A stretch of DNA of 6,369 nt from Deltaproteobacteria bacterium (GTDB taxonomy: Bacteria > Desulfobacterota > DSM-4660 > Desulfatiglandales > HGW-15). The stretch is from NCBI GenBank assembly GCA_019307805.1, contig JAFDIX010000174.1, forward strand, positions 1 through 6,369, given 5' to 3'. The translations under genes were made by a program, and so were the position numbers. Below, in pieces: positions 1 through 6,064 of the stretch (positions are counted from its first letter, which is position 1; every line of letters starts with the position of its first letter). Below the pieces are notes generated by a model. It was given only the letters and a program-made list of their open reading frames with translations, was not told the DNA's origin and did no database searches.

Positions 1-60
1 CACTTCCTCTTCAGCCTCTTCTCCCTCTTCAGCCTCCTCTCCCGCTTCAGCCTCCTCTTC
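1..60 (-). repeat. 18-bp tandem repeat encoding Glu-rich hexapeptides
   Basis: On the plus strand CTTCAG recurs at 9, 27 and 45, an exact 18-base period, with similar flanking bases. On the coding (minus) strand this reads as about three six-residue units rich in Glu with Ala and Gly (EEEAEA, GEEAEE, GEEAEE). It lies in the C-terminal tail of the FecR-domain protein and may continue beyond the window, so the copy number is unknown. Such acidic tails are often flexible linkers or cation-binding segments, and that role is inference here. Confidence 0.75.
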
Positions 61-870
61 GGTCGTCAACTCTGTTTCCTCATCAAAGGCCTTCACCACC
101 TCGGGGGGCGTAGGAATAACATCTCGGGTCTCGCCCCTGTACATCTCTCCAGGCCCAAGAACCCTGTTCTCTTCTTCTATCTCCACATACCCGTCTTCGG
201 AATGGCAGTCCGTATAACTGGTTCCTGCTTCAGGATTTGCTGCAGCCAGATACATCCCTATATCATCACCTTTGTCAGACACCTTTATCCCTGCTGCATC
301 AGCGCTCTTCTCCTTATCCACCCAGTAAACGTGCGCTCCGAACTTGGTCCCCCTGACACCAACAGTGACTGTGGGGGTCTTTAGTCTGAATCTGGTTTCC
401 TTGTAACGGAAAAGCCTCATGGCGTAAAACATTGCCTTCCCCTTGACCATGCTGAAAAGGGAGCTCTTTTTTCCCTTCTTCCTCTGGTCGCGATAGCTCT
501 CCACGCTGAATTCTGTTTCAGAGGCCATGGTGACTACGTCTTCATTAAAAAATTTGACGCGGCATCGGGAGTCGGCAAGGGTGTTCAGGGAGTCGTTCTC
601 ATAGATAGTATCCCCTTCTCTCCCAAAATAGGCCTCCTTTGTGGCCCTGTGGATCACCACCATGTTTCCATTAAGGGCATGAATAATACCCACCTTTTTT
701 AAGGAGGTTGGCACAAAATAGTCCCTGATCTCCAGGCCTTTCAAATCCTCTGGTAACGCTTCAACCGGCATACTCCCTCCCCGGTCAACCTGGGCCATAA
801 CAGAAGCAATACTGAAAAGAAAAGCAAGATTCAGACAGAAAGTTAGAAACAGAGTCCCTTTTTTTTTCAT
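1..870 (-). CDS. FecR-domain exported protein, 3' end outside the window
   Basis: Translating the minus strand from the ATG at 870 gives 290 codons without a stop up to the window edge, so the C-terminus is missing. Residues 1-26 form a Sec signal peptide: KKK, a hydrophobic core, then a VMA|Q cleavage site. The mature part fits the FecR domain (PF04773): GDTIYENDSLNTL near 86-98 and the hallmark LKTPTVTVGVRGTKF at 163-177. There is no N-terminal anti-sigma region or inner-membrane helix after the signal peptide. It is therefore probably a periplasmic or surface FecR-type protein, not the TonB-dependent anti-sigma FecR. The visible end is a very acidic tail of hexapeptide repeats (GEEAEE type). 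A strong Shine-Dalgarno 7 bases upstream supports the start. It begins 19 bases after the redox fusion gene stops, so co-transcription is likely. Function is unknown; the domain assignment is firm. Confidence 0.88.
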   Translation of the reverse strand, partial: MKKKGTLFLTFCLNLAFLFSIASVMAQVDRGGSMPVEALPEDLKGLEIRDYFVPTSLKKVGIIHALNGNMVVIHRATKEAYFGREGDTIYENDSLNTLADSRCRVKFFNEDVVTMASETEFSVESYRDQRKKGKKSSLFSMVKGKAMFYAMRLFRYKETRFRLKTPTVTVGVRGTKFGAHVYWVDKEKSADAAGIKVSDKGDDIGMYLAAANPEAGTSYTDCHSEDGYVEIEEENRVLGPGEMYRGETRDVIPTPPEVVKAFDEETELTTEEEAEAGEEAEEGEEAEEEV

Positions 871-877
871 CTTTAAT

Positions 878-884
878 CCTCCTT
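878..884 (-). promoter_or_regulatory. Strong Shine-Dalgarno for the FecR-domain gene
   Basis: The minus strand reads AAGGAGG, a near-perfect anti-16S match, 7 bases before the ATG at 870. It sits inside the 19-base gap after the stop codon of the upstream redox gene. It fixes the start of the exported protein and shows independent ribosome loading on a shared transcript. Confidence 0.85.
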
Positions 885-889
885 TCAAA

Positions 890-3800
890 TCACTCCTCCA
901 TAACATCACACCTGAGGCAGCGAGAGCATTCATTTTTGGCTGTCTCTTCATCAAAGCCCAATTCCACCTCCATGAAATTCTTTATTCGTTCTTCCGGAGA
1001 TAACTTTGGCATTTCAGCCATTGGCTGTTTGATAGTTTCCTCTGGGATTTTCATGGTGATGCTGATTTTTTCCAGGCGTTCTTCATAGGCCTTTTCACCC
1101 CTCTTATCGGACAGATATTTATCTATTTCTTTGGCTGTCCGTTTTCCATGTGCCAGTGCATCCACGATCCGTGCGGGACCGGTAACGGCATCTCCGCCGG
1201 CAAAAACACCCGGAAGATTTGTAGCCAGGCTTAGGCGGTCTGCAGAGATGGTGCCGCGCTCTATTCGTAATGAGGGGGCAAAGGAGAGCTCAGGGGCCTG
1301 GCCTATGGCTGAAAAAATGGTGTCATACTCTTCGCTGACTGTACGGCCTTCTATGGGAACCGGTCTTCGCCTCCCGCTGCGATCAAATTCTTTCAATTCG
1401 CATTCATCCAGCTCAAATAAGAGGCGATTATTTGCTTGGCAGATAGACTTGGGAGCAAGCAGCAGCTTAAGATCTATACCCTCTACAAGGGCATCCTCAA
1501 TCTCTTCTTCGTATGCAGGCATGTCTTTTCTCTCACGTCTGTAGAGAACGGTCACGGCAGCCCCCATTCTCCGGCAGGTCCTTGCCACATCAATGGCCAC
1601 ATTACCACCGCCGATAACGGCCACTCTTTTGCCCACCTTCGGTGCCGTGCCCGATTCCATGTCTCTTAAAAACCGGGCCCCTCCTATCACATTAGGTAGA
1701 TCCTCACCCGGTATGCCAATAGACAGATTTCTGTGAGCGCCAACAGCGATAAAGAGGGCATCGTAGTCTTTTTGAAGATCATCTAAGGTAACATCATGCC
1801 CTACCCTGCAATTTGTTTTGGTTTTGACACCGACCTTTAATATAAACTCAATCTCCTGATCCAGGATATCTCGAGGCAGACGGTAGGAGGGTATTCCATA
1901 ACGGAGCATGCCACCCAGTTCCGGTAATTCCTCAAAGAGGGTGGGTTCGTAACCCATCAGTGCCAGGTGGTAAGCTGCTGCCAGACCTCCGGGCCCACCT
2001 CCAACAATAGCCACCTTTTGGTTTTTAGGTTGGGCCTTATCGACATGTATGGTGAAACCCCTTTTTATAGCCATATCAGAGGCAAATCGTTTGATTTTCG
2101 GTATAGATAAGGCCTCGTCTGTCTGTCCCCTGAGACAGACATCCATGCACGGGTGGGTGCAGACCCTGCCGCATATGCCGGGCATTGGGTTTGTCTGATA
2201 AATAAGTGAAAAGGCCTCTTCATAACGCCCCTCTCCCACCAGCGAGAGATAACCGGGGACATCCTGGCCGATCGGGCAGGCATTGACGCATTTGGCCTTG
2301 AACAGATCCGCACATACCCCCGCCTCGCATTTTTTTTCAAGGATATGATCCTCGTATTCATGGAGGAAGTATTGCAGAGTGGAAAGGACAGGATTAGGGG
2401 CGGTCTGTCCTAAACCGCAGAGAGCTGTATCTTTGATAAATTCGCTTAGCTCCTTCAGATCAACGAGATCCCTCGGTTCTCCCCTGCCCTGGGTGATTTT
2501 TTCCAGTATTTCCAGCATTCGACTGGTGCCCTCCCGGCATGGGGTGCATTTCCCGCAGGATTCTTCCTTGCAAAATTCAATAAAAAACCGGGCCATATCC
2601 ACCATGCATGTATCTTCATCCATGACGATCATCCCGCCGGAACCCATGATGGCTCCCACCTTTGCAATGGCCTCGTAATCCGTGAGAGTATCCAGCAGGT
2701 GCCCAGGAACGCAACCCCCGGAAGGACCGCCCAATTGGACGGCCTTAAACTTCTTATTGCCGGGGATGCCGCCCCCTATTTCATATATGATAGATTTGAG
2801 GCTTGTGCCCATGGGTACCTCAACCAGACCGATGTTGTTCACTGTCCCGGTCAGGGCAAAGACCTTGGTCCCTTTACTACCTTCCGTACCAATACCGGCG
2901 TACCATTCACCACCTTTCAGAATGATCTGCGCAACGTTGGCCAGAGTTTCCACATTGTTCAGAACACTCGGTTTTTTCCATAGACCTTGTTGAGCCGGGA
3001 ATGGAGGCCTCGGCCTGGGCATCCCTCGTTTTCCTTCGATAGAATGCATGAGAGCCGTCTCTTCACCGCATACGAAAGCGCCCGCTCCCTGATATACCTC
3101 CAGATCAAAGTCAAACCCGCTTCCCAGGACATCTTTTCCCAGGAGATTGTATTCCCGAGCCTGCGTGATGGCAACATCGAGTCTTCTGATGGCCAGGGGA
3201 TATTCAGCCCGGCAATAGATATACCCTTGATGGGCACCTATGGCCTTTGCTCCGATGATCATTCCCTCCAATACGGCATGAGGGTCGGCCTCCAAAACGC
3301 TTCTGTCCATGAAAGCGCCTGGATCCCCTTCATCCGCATTGCAGAGGACATATTTGAAATCCCCGGGCGACTTATTACCAAATTCCCACTTCAGACCGGT
3401 GGGAAACCCCGCACCGCCCCGACCCCTCAGGCCGGATATTTTCATCTCGTTGATGATCTCTTCAGGAGTCATTTCGGTCAAGGCCTTGGCCACCCCGAGA
3501 TATCCATCCTGAGAAATGTACTCATCAATTATTTCAGGGTCAACAAGGCTCTTGTTTTTCAGAACAATTAACTTCTGTTTTGAGAAAAAAGGAATATCCT
3601 CGAGCTTATTAATGGTCTCAGCGGAGGCCGGCTCCACATAGAACAGCCGTTTAACCGGTCTGCCCTTGAGTAGATGCTCCTCAACCAGCTCAGGGACATC
3701 CTCTTTTTGGAGTTTTTGATAGAAGATCCCCTCGGGTTGTACCACCATGACGGGCCCCATGGCGCAGAAACCGTTGCAACCGGTTTCAATCACCCGGACC

Positions 3801-3919
3801 TCACTATCAAGGCCTCTTTTAATGATCTCTTTTTCAAGTGCCTCTTTCACCGCCTCACTGCCTGATGCTTTACATCCGGTCCCACCGCAAATGAGCAAGT
3901 GCGTTCGGTAAGTTTTCAT
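890..3919 (-). CDS. NuoF-type NADH dehydrogenase subunit fused to a GltD/NfnB-like FAD oxidoreductase
   Basis: This 1009-residue cytoplasmic flavo-iron-sulfur protein has these parts in order. Residues 1-90 are a thioredoxin-like [2Fe-2S] domain (C11, C16, C48, C52). Residues 150-520 are a NuoF core: FMN/NADH motifs GLRGRGGAGFPTG at 163, NADEGDPGAFMDR at 194 and CGEETAL at 284, an SLBB-like region, and a [4Fe-4S] site C455-x2-C458-x2-C461 with C501. Residues 530-610 are a GltD/DPYD-type double [4Fe-4S] domain (C531, C536, C544, C548, C583, C587, C591, C595). Residues 634-937 are the FAD/NAD(P) oxidoreductase (GGGPGG at 640, GGGNVA at 770, YRRERKDMPA at 793, AGGDAVTG at 907). The tail ends in CSRCLRC (998-1004). 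HndC/HydB proteins normally end in a 2x[4Fe-4S] ferredoxin domain; here the GltD-like half replaces it. NuoF family knowledge implies NADH oxidation; YRRERKDMPA resembles NADPH-binding motifs of GltD and NfnB. The ATG at 3919 is chosen because the [2Fe-2S] domain starts there behind a G-rich ribosome site. The same frame is open further upstream to 4090, but that stretch overlaps the preceding gene. Partners and physiological reaction are inferred. Confidence 0.93.
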   Translation of the reverse strand: MKTYRTHLLICGGTGCKASGSEAVKEALEKEIIKRGLDSEVRVIETGCNGFCAMGPVMVVQPEGIFYQKLQKEDVPELVEEHLLKGRPVKRLFYVEPASAETINKLEDIPFFSKQKLIVLKNKSLVDPEIIDEYISQDGYLGVAKALTEMTPEEIINEMKISGLRGRGGAGFPTGLKWEFGNKSPGDFKYVLCNADEGDPGAFMDRSVLEADPHAVLEGMIIGAKAIGAHQGYIYCRAEYPLAIRRLDVAITQAREYNLLGKDVLGSGFDFDLEVYQGAGAFVCGEETALMHSIEGKRGMPRPRPPFPAQQGLWKKPSVLNNVETLANVAQIILKGGEWYAGIGTEGSKGTKVFALTGTVNNIGLVEVPMGTSLKSIIYEIGGGIPGNKKFKAVQLGGPSGGCVPGHLLDTLTDYEAIAKVGAIMGSGGMIVMDEDTCMVDMARFFIEFCKEESCGKCTPCREGTSRMLEILEKITQGRGEPRDLVDLKELSEFIKDTALCGLGQTAPNPVLSTLQYFLHEYEDHILEKKCEAGVCADLFKAKCVNACPIGQDVPGYLSLVGEGRYEEAFSLIYQTNPMPGICGRVCTHPCMDVCLRGQTDEALSIPKIKRFASDMAIKRGFTIHVDKAQPKNQKVAIVGGGPGGLAAAYHLALMGYEPTLFEELPELGGMLRYGIPSYRLPRDILDQEIEFILKVGVKTKTNCRVGHDVTLDDLQKDYDALFIAVGAHRNLSIGIPGEDLPNVIGGARFLRDMESGTAPKVGKRVAVIGGGNVAIDVARTCRRMGAAVTVLYRRERKDMPAYEEEIEDALVEGIDLKLLLAPKSICQANNRLLFELDECELKEFDRSGRRRPVPIEGRTVSEEYDTIFSAIGQAPELSFAPSLRIERGTISADRLSLATNLPGVFAGGDAVTGPARIVDALAHGKRTAKEIDKYLSDKRGEKAYEERLEKISITMKIPEETIKQPMAEMPKLSPEERIKNFMEVELGFDEETAKNECSRCLRCDVMEE

Positions 3920-3924
3920 TTTTT

Positions 3925-3930
3925 CCCCCC
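3925..3930 (-). promoter_or_regulatory. Shine-Dalgarno deciding the NuoF-GltD fusion start
   Basis: The minus strand shows a GGGGGG run followed by five A and then the ATG at 3919, a 5-base spacing. It lies in the 46-base gap after the HndB-like gene and supports the 3919 start over the in-frame extension that would run into that gene. Confidence 0.65.
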
Positions 3931-3965
3931 AATTCAACTCCAACAAAACGAATAAATAACGAGAC

Positions 3966-4334
3966 TCAAACCCTTGCCAGGGCAAAATCGGTCTGCACCT
4001 CTCCCACAAGGATATGCCTTTTGAAGACCTGGCGCATCCTGTTAGCATCCATATGCTGATACACGATTGGTTCCTTGCCCTGCAGCTCAACGGTCACGTT
4101 AGGCTCACTGCTGCACATCCCCATGCAGCCGGAGGTGACAACCCTGATATCCTGACGATCCGTCTCTGCCATTTCCTCCAGAAGTGTGTCCATAACGGCC
4201 CTTGCACCCGCTGCTATACCACAGGTCCCCATGTGTACAATGATCTTCACTGTGGCTCCACCCTCCCTGAGGGCGGTATCCTTCTTGACTTTTTCTTTGA
4301 TCTTTTTGAGGTCCTTAATAGTCAGTTTCGCCAT
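3966..4334 (-). CDS. HndB-like (2Fe-2S) ferredoxin-fold protein
   Basis: This 122-residue protein belongs to the thioredoxin-like ferredoxin family of HndB, a subunit of the NADP-reducing hydrogenase HndABCD of Desulfovibrio. It has a lysine-rich N-terminal helix (about residues 5-20). The family signature HMGTCGIAAGARAV spans 34-47, and SGCMGMCSSEP at 68-78 carries the second cysteine pair. Only three cysteines are present (C38, C70, C74). The position matching the first cysteine of the usual C-x4-C pair is not Cys, although H34 is nearby. It probably relays electrons to or from the NuoF-type subunit encoded 46 bases downstream, in the cytoplasm. A GGGAGG ribosome site lies 7 bases before the ATG. 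No NuoE/HndA-type partner is seen in the window. Family assignment is good; the cofactor state is uncertain. Confidence 0.88.
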   Translation of the reverse strand: MAKLTIKDLKKIKEKVKKDTALREGGATVKIIVHMGTCGIAAGARAVMDTLLEEMAETDRQDIRVVTSGCMGMCSSEPNVTVELQGKEPIVYQHMDANRMRQVFKRHILVGEVQTDFALARV

Positions 4335-4341
4335 TCCATAT

Positions 4342-4347
4342 CCTCCC
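4342..4347 (-). promoter_or_regulatory. Shine-Dalgarno of the HndB-like gene
   Basis: GGGAGG on the minus strand, 7 bases before the ATG at 4334, within the 44-base gap after the ATPase gene. No terminator-like hairpin or convincing promoter is visible in this gap, consistent with read-through from the signalling genes. Confidence 0.65.
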
Positions 4348-4378
4348 TTATGGTCACATTATCAAATCCCGTTTATTA

Positions 4379-4921
4379 CTATTTGTTCAACTCCTTTATT
4401 GATTCTTGAATCGAGGTCGAGATAACCTTCAATACTTTAGGGTTATGGATCGGCACTTCATCCAGTTCATCTCTAATATCCCGTGTGTCCATATGAAAGG
4501 TCTTGTCGTCTACCTTGTGATTATAAACAAAATCCATCTCTGGATTGCCCATAATCAGGCCGGTTATGGTGCCGACTATGTCCCCCATAGGGGCTAAATC
4601 AATGTGGTCTAAACGAAAAGATACAGAGACCTTTGTCCCTTTCCCTTCTCCGGATGTGATCTTGAATTCGCCGCCACATCTTTTGCTTGCTTCACTCAAC
4701 AGGGAGAAACCGAGTCCGACCCGGCGCGTTTTCTTCGTGGTAAAAAACGGATCCATGACCTTTTCCAGCATTTTATCGGAAATACCGCGCCCGTTATCAG
4801 TAATGGTCATCCTGAGCCAATTGTTCTTTCGATCCTCCATGATGGAAATACATATCAAATCGGCTCCAGCCGCTACCCCATTCTCAGCAATGTCCAATAT
4901 GTGGAGGGATAACTCATGCAA
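4379..4921 (-). CDS. Soluble histidine-kinase-like ATPase (HATPase_c/GHKL domain)
   Basis: This 180-residue protein is a GHKL ATP-binding domain with no sensor, membrane segment or phosphoacceptor-histidine (HisKA) domain. The N box is LDIAENGVAAGA (9-20, N14), the G1 box DNGRG (42-46), the F box DPFFTTK (57-63), the G2 box GLGFSLL (69-75), and GEGKGTK (91-97) closes the fold. Residues 103-180 form an extension beyond the ATPase core that I cannot assign; it is acidic in the middle (DIRDELDEVP). The start is a TTG at 4921-4919 immediately after the TAA of the PHP gene. It is the first sense codon in the frame, the N box needs this N-terminus, and AAGGTAGGG lies 6 bases upstream. The next in-frame Met (residue 28) would remove the N box. 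It likely acts as a protein kinase or anti-sigma-like regulator for the redox genes that follow, which is inference from context. Confidence 0.87.
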   Translation of the reverse strand: MHELSLHILDIAENGVAAGADLICISIMEDRKNNWLRMTITDNGRGISDKMLEKVMDPFFTTKKTRRVGLGFSLLSEASKRCGGEFKITSGEGKGTKVSVSFRLDHIDLAPMGDIVGTITGLIMGNPEMDFVYNHKVDDKTFHMDTRDIRDELDEVPIHNPKVLKVISTSIQESIKELNK

Positions 4922-5644
4922 TTATGTCCCTACCTTTCTCCCCGATTTTCCGAACAACGCCATGCGAATCTCTTCCAAGTTTGGGGACTCAAGAAAAAAG
5001 GGCGTATAAGCACGACCCACATCATGGAGAAAATGGGCATCAGAAGAAGTTACAATGGGTCGTTCTCCCATTGTCGAAACGTTTCGTTGTCTCATGCCTT
5101 GTGTGATCTCCAGGGCATCCAGTTCCAGGTCCGGTGGAATGAATCCCAGTTGACTTATGATGCTAAAACTGGGCCGATCCACATGAGAGGCAATCGTAAG
5201 ACCTCCCTGTCTGTGCACCTCACTCACAATTTCCTGCAGCCCCAGATCTACGGCGCCGATCAGCAGGCGATCATTAAAACCCTCCACTTCGTCAAATTCG
5301 TTCACTACCACCTGATCACCAAAAAACTCTGGTCTATTGGTCCCTTTGAGGTACCGATAGACGGTCTCTTGCATATGGAGCGCCTTTTCCACGCTCTCAA
5401 AAATGGCCAGGAGGTGCACTTCCTCCCTTGAATTGATTTCCAGGCCGGGCAATACGCAGAGCTTGCGTTGAATACCCGCCCGAACAGTGGCTTCCACATT
5501 TTCCGCTGAATTATGGTCGCAGATAGCAACGATGTCCAGGCCCAATCCCAAACTCTTTTCCACAATGGCCTTTGGTGTCATATCCAGGTCTGCACATGGT
5601 GACAGGCAGGTATGGATATGCAAATCGGCCTTGAAAGTCTTCAC
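4922..5644 (-). CDS. PHP-domain metal-dependent phosphoesterase
   Basis: This 240-residue stand-alone PHP (polymerase and histidinol phosphatase) protein keeps the expected metal-ligand motifs. These are DLHIHT (7-12, H9 and H11), CDHN (42-45, D43 and H44), GLEI (67-70, E69), EVHLL (75-79, H77), ASHVDRP (152-158, H154) and TSSDAH (199-204, D202 and H204). The family uses a two- or three-metal centre to hydrolyse phosphoesters, and the TrpH/YciV group is the nearest well-known type. The substrate cannot be read from the sequence. There is no polymerase or helicase domain and no signal peptide, so it is cytoplasmic. The GTG start overlaps the TGA of the DRTGG gene (GTGA, 5641-5644), and its TAA touches the start of the next ATPase gene, so the three are probably translated as a coupled set. 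A role in removing a phosphate signal within this cassette is inference. Confidence 0.9.
   Translation of the reverse strand: MKTFKADLHIHTCLSPCADLDMTPKAIVEKSLGLGLDIVAICDHNSAENVEATVRAGIQRKLCVLPGLEINSREEVHLLAIFESVEKALHMQETVYRYLKGTNRPEFFGDQVVVNEFDEVEGFNDRLLIGAVDLGLQEIVSEVHRQGGLTIASHVDRPSFSIISQLGFIPPDLELDALEITQGMRQRNVSTMGERPIVTSSDAHFLHDVGRAYTPFFLESPNLEEIRMALFGKSGRKVGT
4928..4936 (-). promoter_or_regulatory. Ribosome site for the TTG start of the ATPase gene
   Basis: AAGGTAGGG on the minus strand, inside the last codons of the PHP gene and 6 bases before the TTG start. It abuts the PHP stop codon, an arrangement typical of translational coupling. Confidence 0.5.
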
Positions 5645-5988
5645 CCCACTCTCTTGCCGATCCCGGCTTCATAAAGCCGGCCGGCGAGATGAAAGGCCGG
5701 TAATGGGGAAAGCAGGATAGGAATGCCTTCTTCATCTGCCTTGGCCTTTGTCTCATCATCCGGGAGACGCCCGTTCACCAATATTATTGCTGCCATTTCC
5801 TTGAGCAATGCGACTGCTACAATATTTTGATGTGACTGGATTGTCAGCCAGACAGCACTCTGTGGAGAATTGGCCATGACATCGCTTAAGAGGTCGCCAC
5901 AGTAACCCTCCTTTATCTCCCGATCTAAGCCTCCTGTCCCGGTTGCAACCTTTAAATGTAAAAGGTCTTGAAGCTGACTAACCTTCAT
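5641..5988 (-). CDS. Stand-alone DRTGG-domain protein
   Basis: This 115-residue protein is almost entirely a DRTGG domain (PF07085), the module also found in the middle of some phosphotransacetylases and in CBS-DRTGG proteins. Diagnostic segments are TGTGGLDREI (16-25), GDLLSDVMAN (31-40), VWLTIQSHQNIVAVALLKE (46-64), AAIILVNGR (66-74) and the end LAGRLYEAGI. No kinase, CBS or DHH domain is attached. The domain's role is not well defined; ligand binding or regulation is suspected from its occurrence in regulatory proteins. An AGGAG ribosome site lies 7 bases before the ATG at 5988. The TGA overlaps the GTG start of the PHP gene by four bases, so the two products are probably made in fixed proportion. 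It follows the RsbT-like gene after 76 bases. Confidence 0.9.
   Translation of the reverse strand: MKVSQLQDLLHLKVATGTGGLDREIKEGYCGDLLSDVMANSPQSAVWLTIQSHQNIVAVALLKEMAAIILVNGRLPDDETKAKADEEGIPILLSPLPAFHLAGRLYEAGIGKRVG
5663..5680 (-). other. GC-rich hairpin just upstream of the PHP start
   Basis: A perfect 7-bp inverted repeat, CCGGCTT with AAGCCGG, is separated by 4 bases. In the transcript it lies in the last codons of the DRTGG gene, 18 bases before the PHP GTG start. No U-run follows, so it is not a standard terminator. It could influence coupled translation or RNA processing, or be a by-product of coding LYEAG. Confidence 0.4.
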
Positions 5989-5995
5989 CCGTTTT

Positions 5996-6000
5996 CTCCT
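5996..6000 (-). promoter_or_regulatory. Shine-Dalgarno of the DRTGG gene
   Basis: AGGAG in an A-rich context on the minus strand, 7 bases before the ATG at 5988. It supports that start, which also matches the usual N-terminus of the domain (MKVSQLQDLL). Confidence 0.65.
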
Positions 6001-6013
6001 TTTTCGTTTTCGG

Positions 6014-6039
6014 GCAAGAATAAAAACATCGTTTCTTGC
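6014..6039. repeat. Short inverted repeat in the 76-base intergenic gap
   Basis: GCAAGAA at 6014-6020 is the reverse complement of TTCTTGC at 6033-6039, with 12 bases between. It lies between the RsbT-like gene and the DRTGG gene. It could be an operator half-site pair or a weak RNA hairpin. The stem is AT-rich, no T-run follows, and chance is a real possibility. Confidence 0.3.
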
Positions 6040-6064
6040 AATTTGAACGTCATATGAAGACCTT

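Noticed and set aside
202..384. Plus-strand open frame of 60 codons
   Set aside because: Antisense to the FecR-domain coding region, which is continuous with a signal peptide and domain motifs.
1131..1544. Plus-strand open frame of 137 codons
   Set aside because: Antisense shadow of the FAD/NAD(P) oxidoreductase half of the fusion; Ser/Arg-rich with no domain features.
2987..3571. Plus-strand open frame of 194 codons
   Set aside because: It lies antisense inside the NuoF core, whose motifs are unmistakable, and its translation shows no recognisable domain.
3920..4090. In-frame upstream extension of the NuoF-GltD fusion (57 extra residues)
   Set aside because: It overlaps the HndB-like gene in another frame and has no family similarity. 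The [2Fe-2S] domain and a ribosome site both place the start at 3919.
4014..4409. Plus-strand open frame of 131 codons
   Set aside because: Antisense to the HndB-like gene and no family resemblance.
4916..5431. Plus-strand open frame of 171 codons
   Set aside because: Antisense to the PHP gene, which carries a full conserved motif set.
5663..5680. Rho-independent terminator
   Set aside because: No T-run follows the stem, and it lies within coding sequence 18 bases before the next start.
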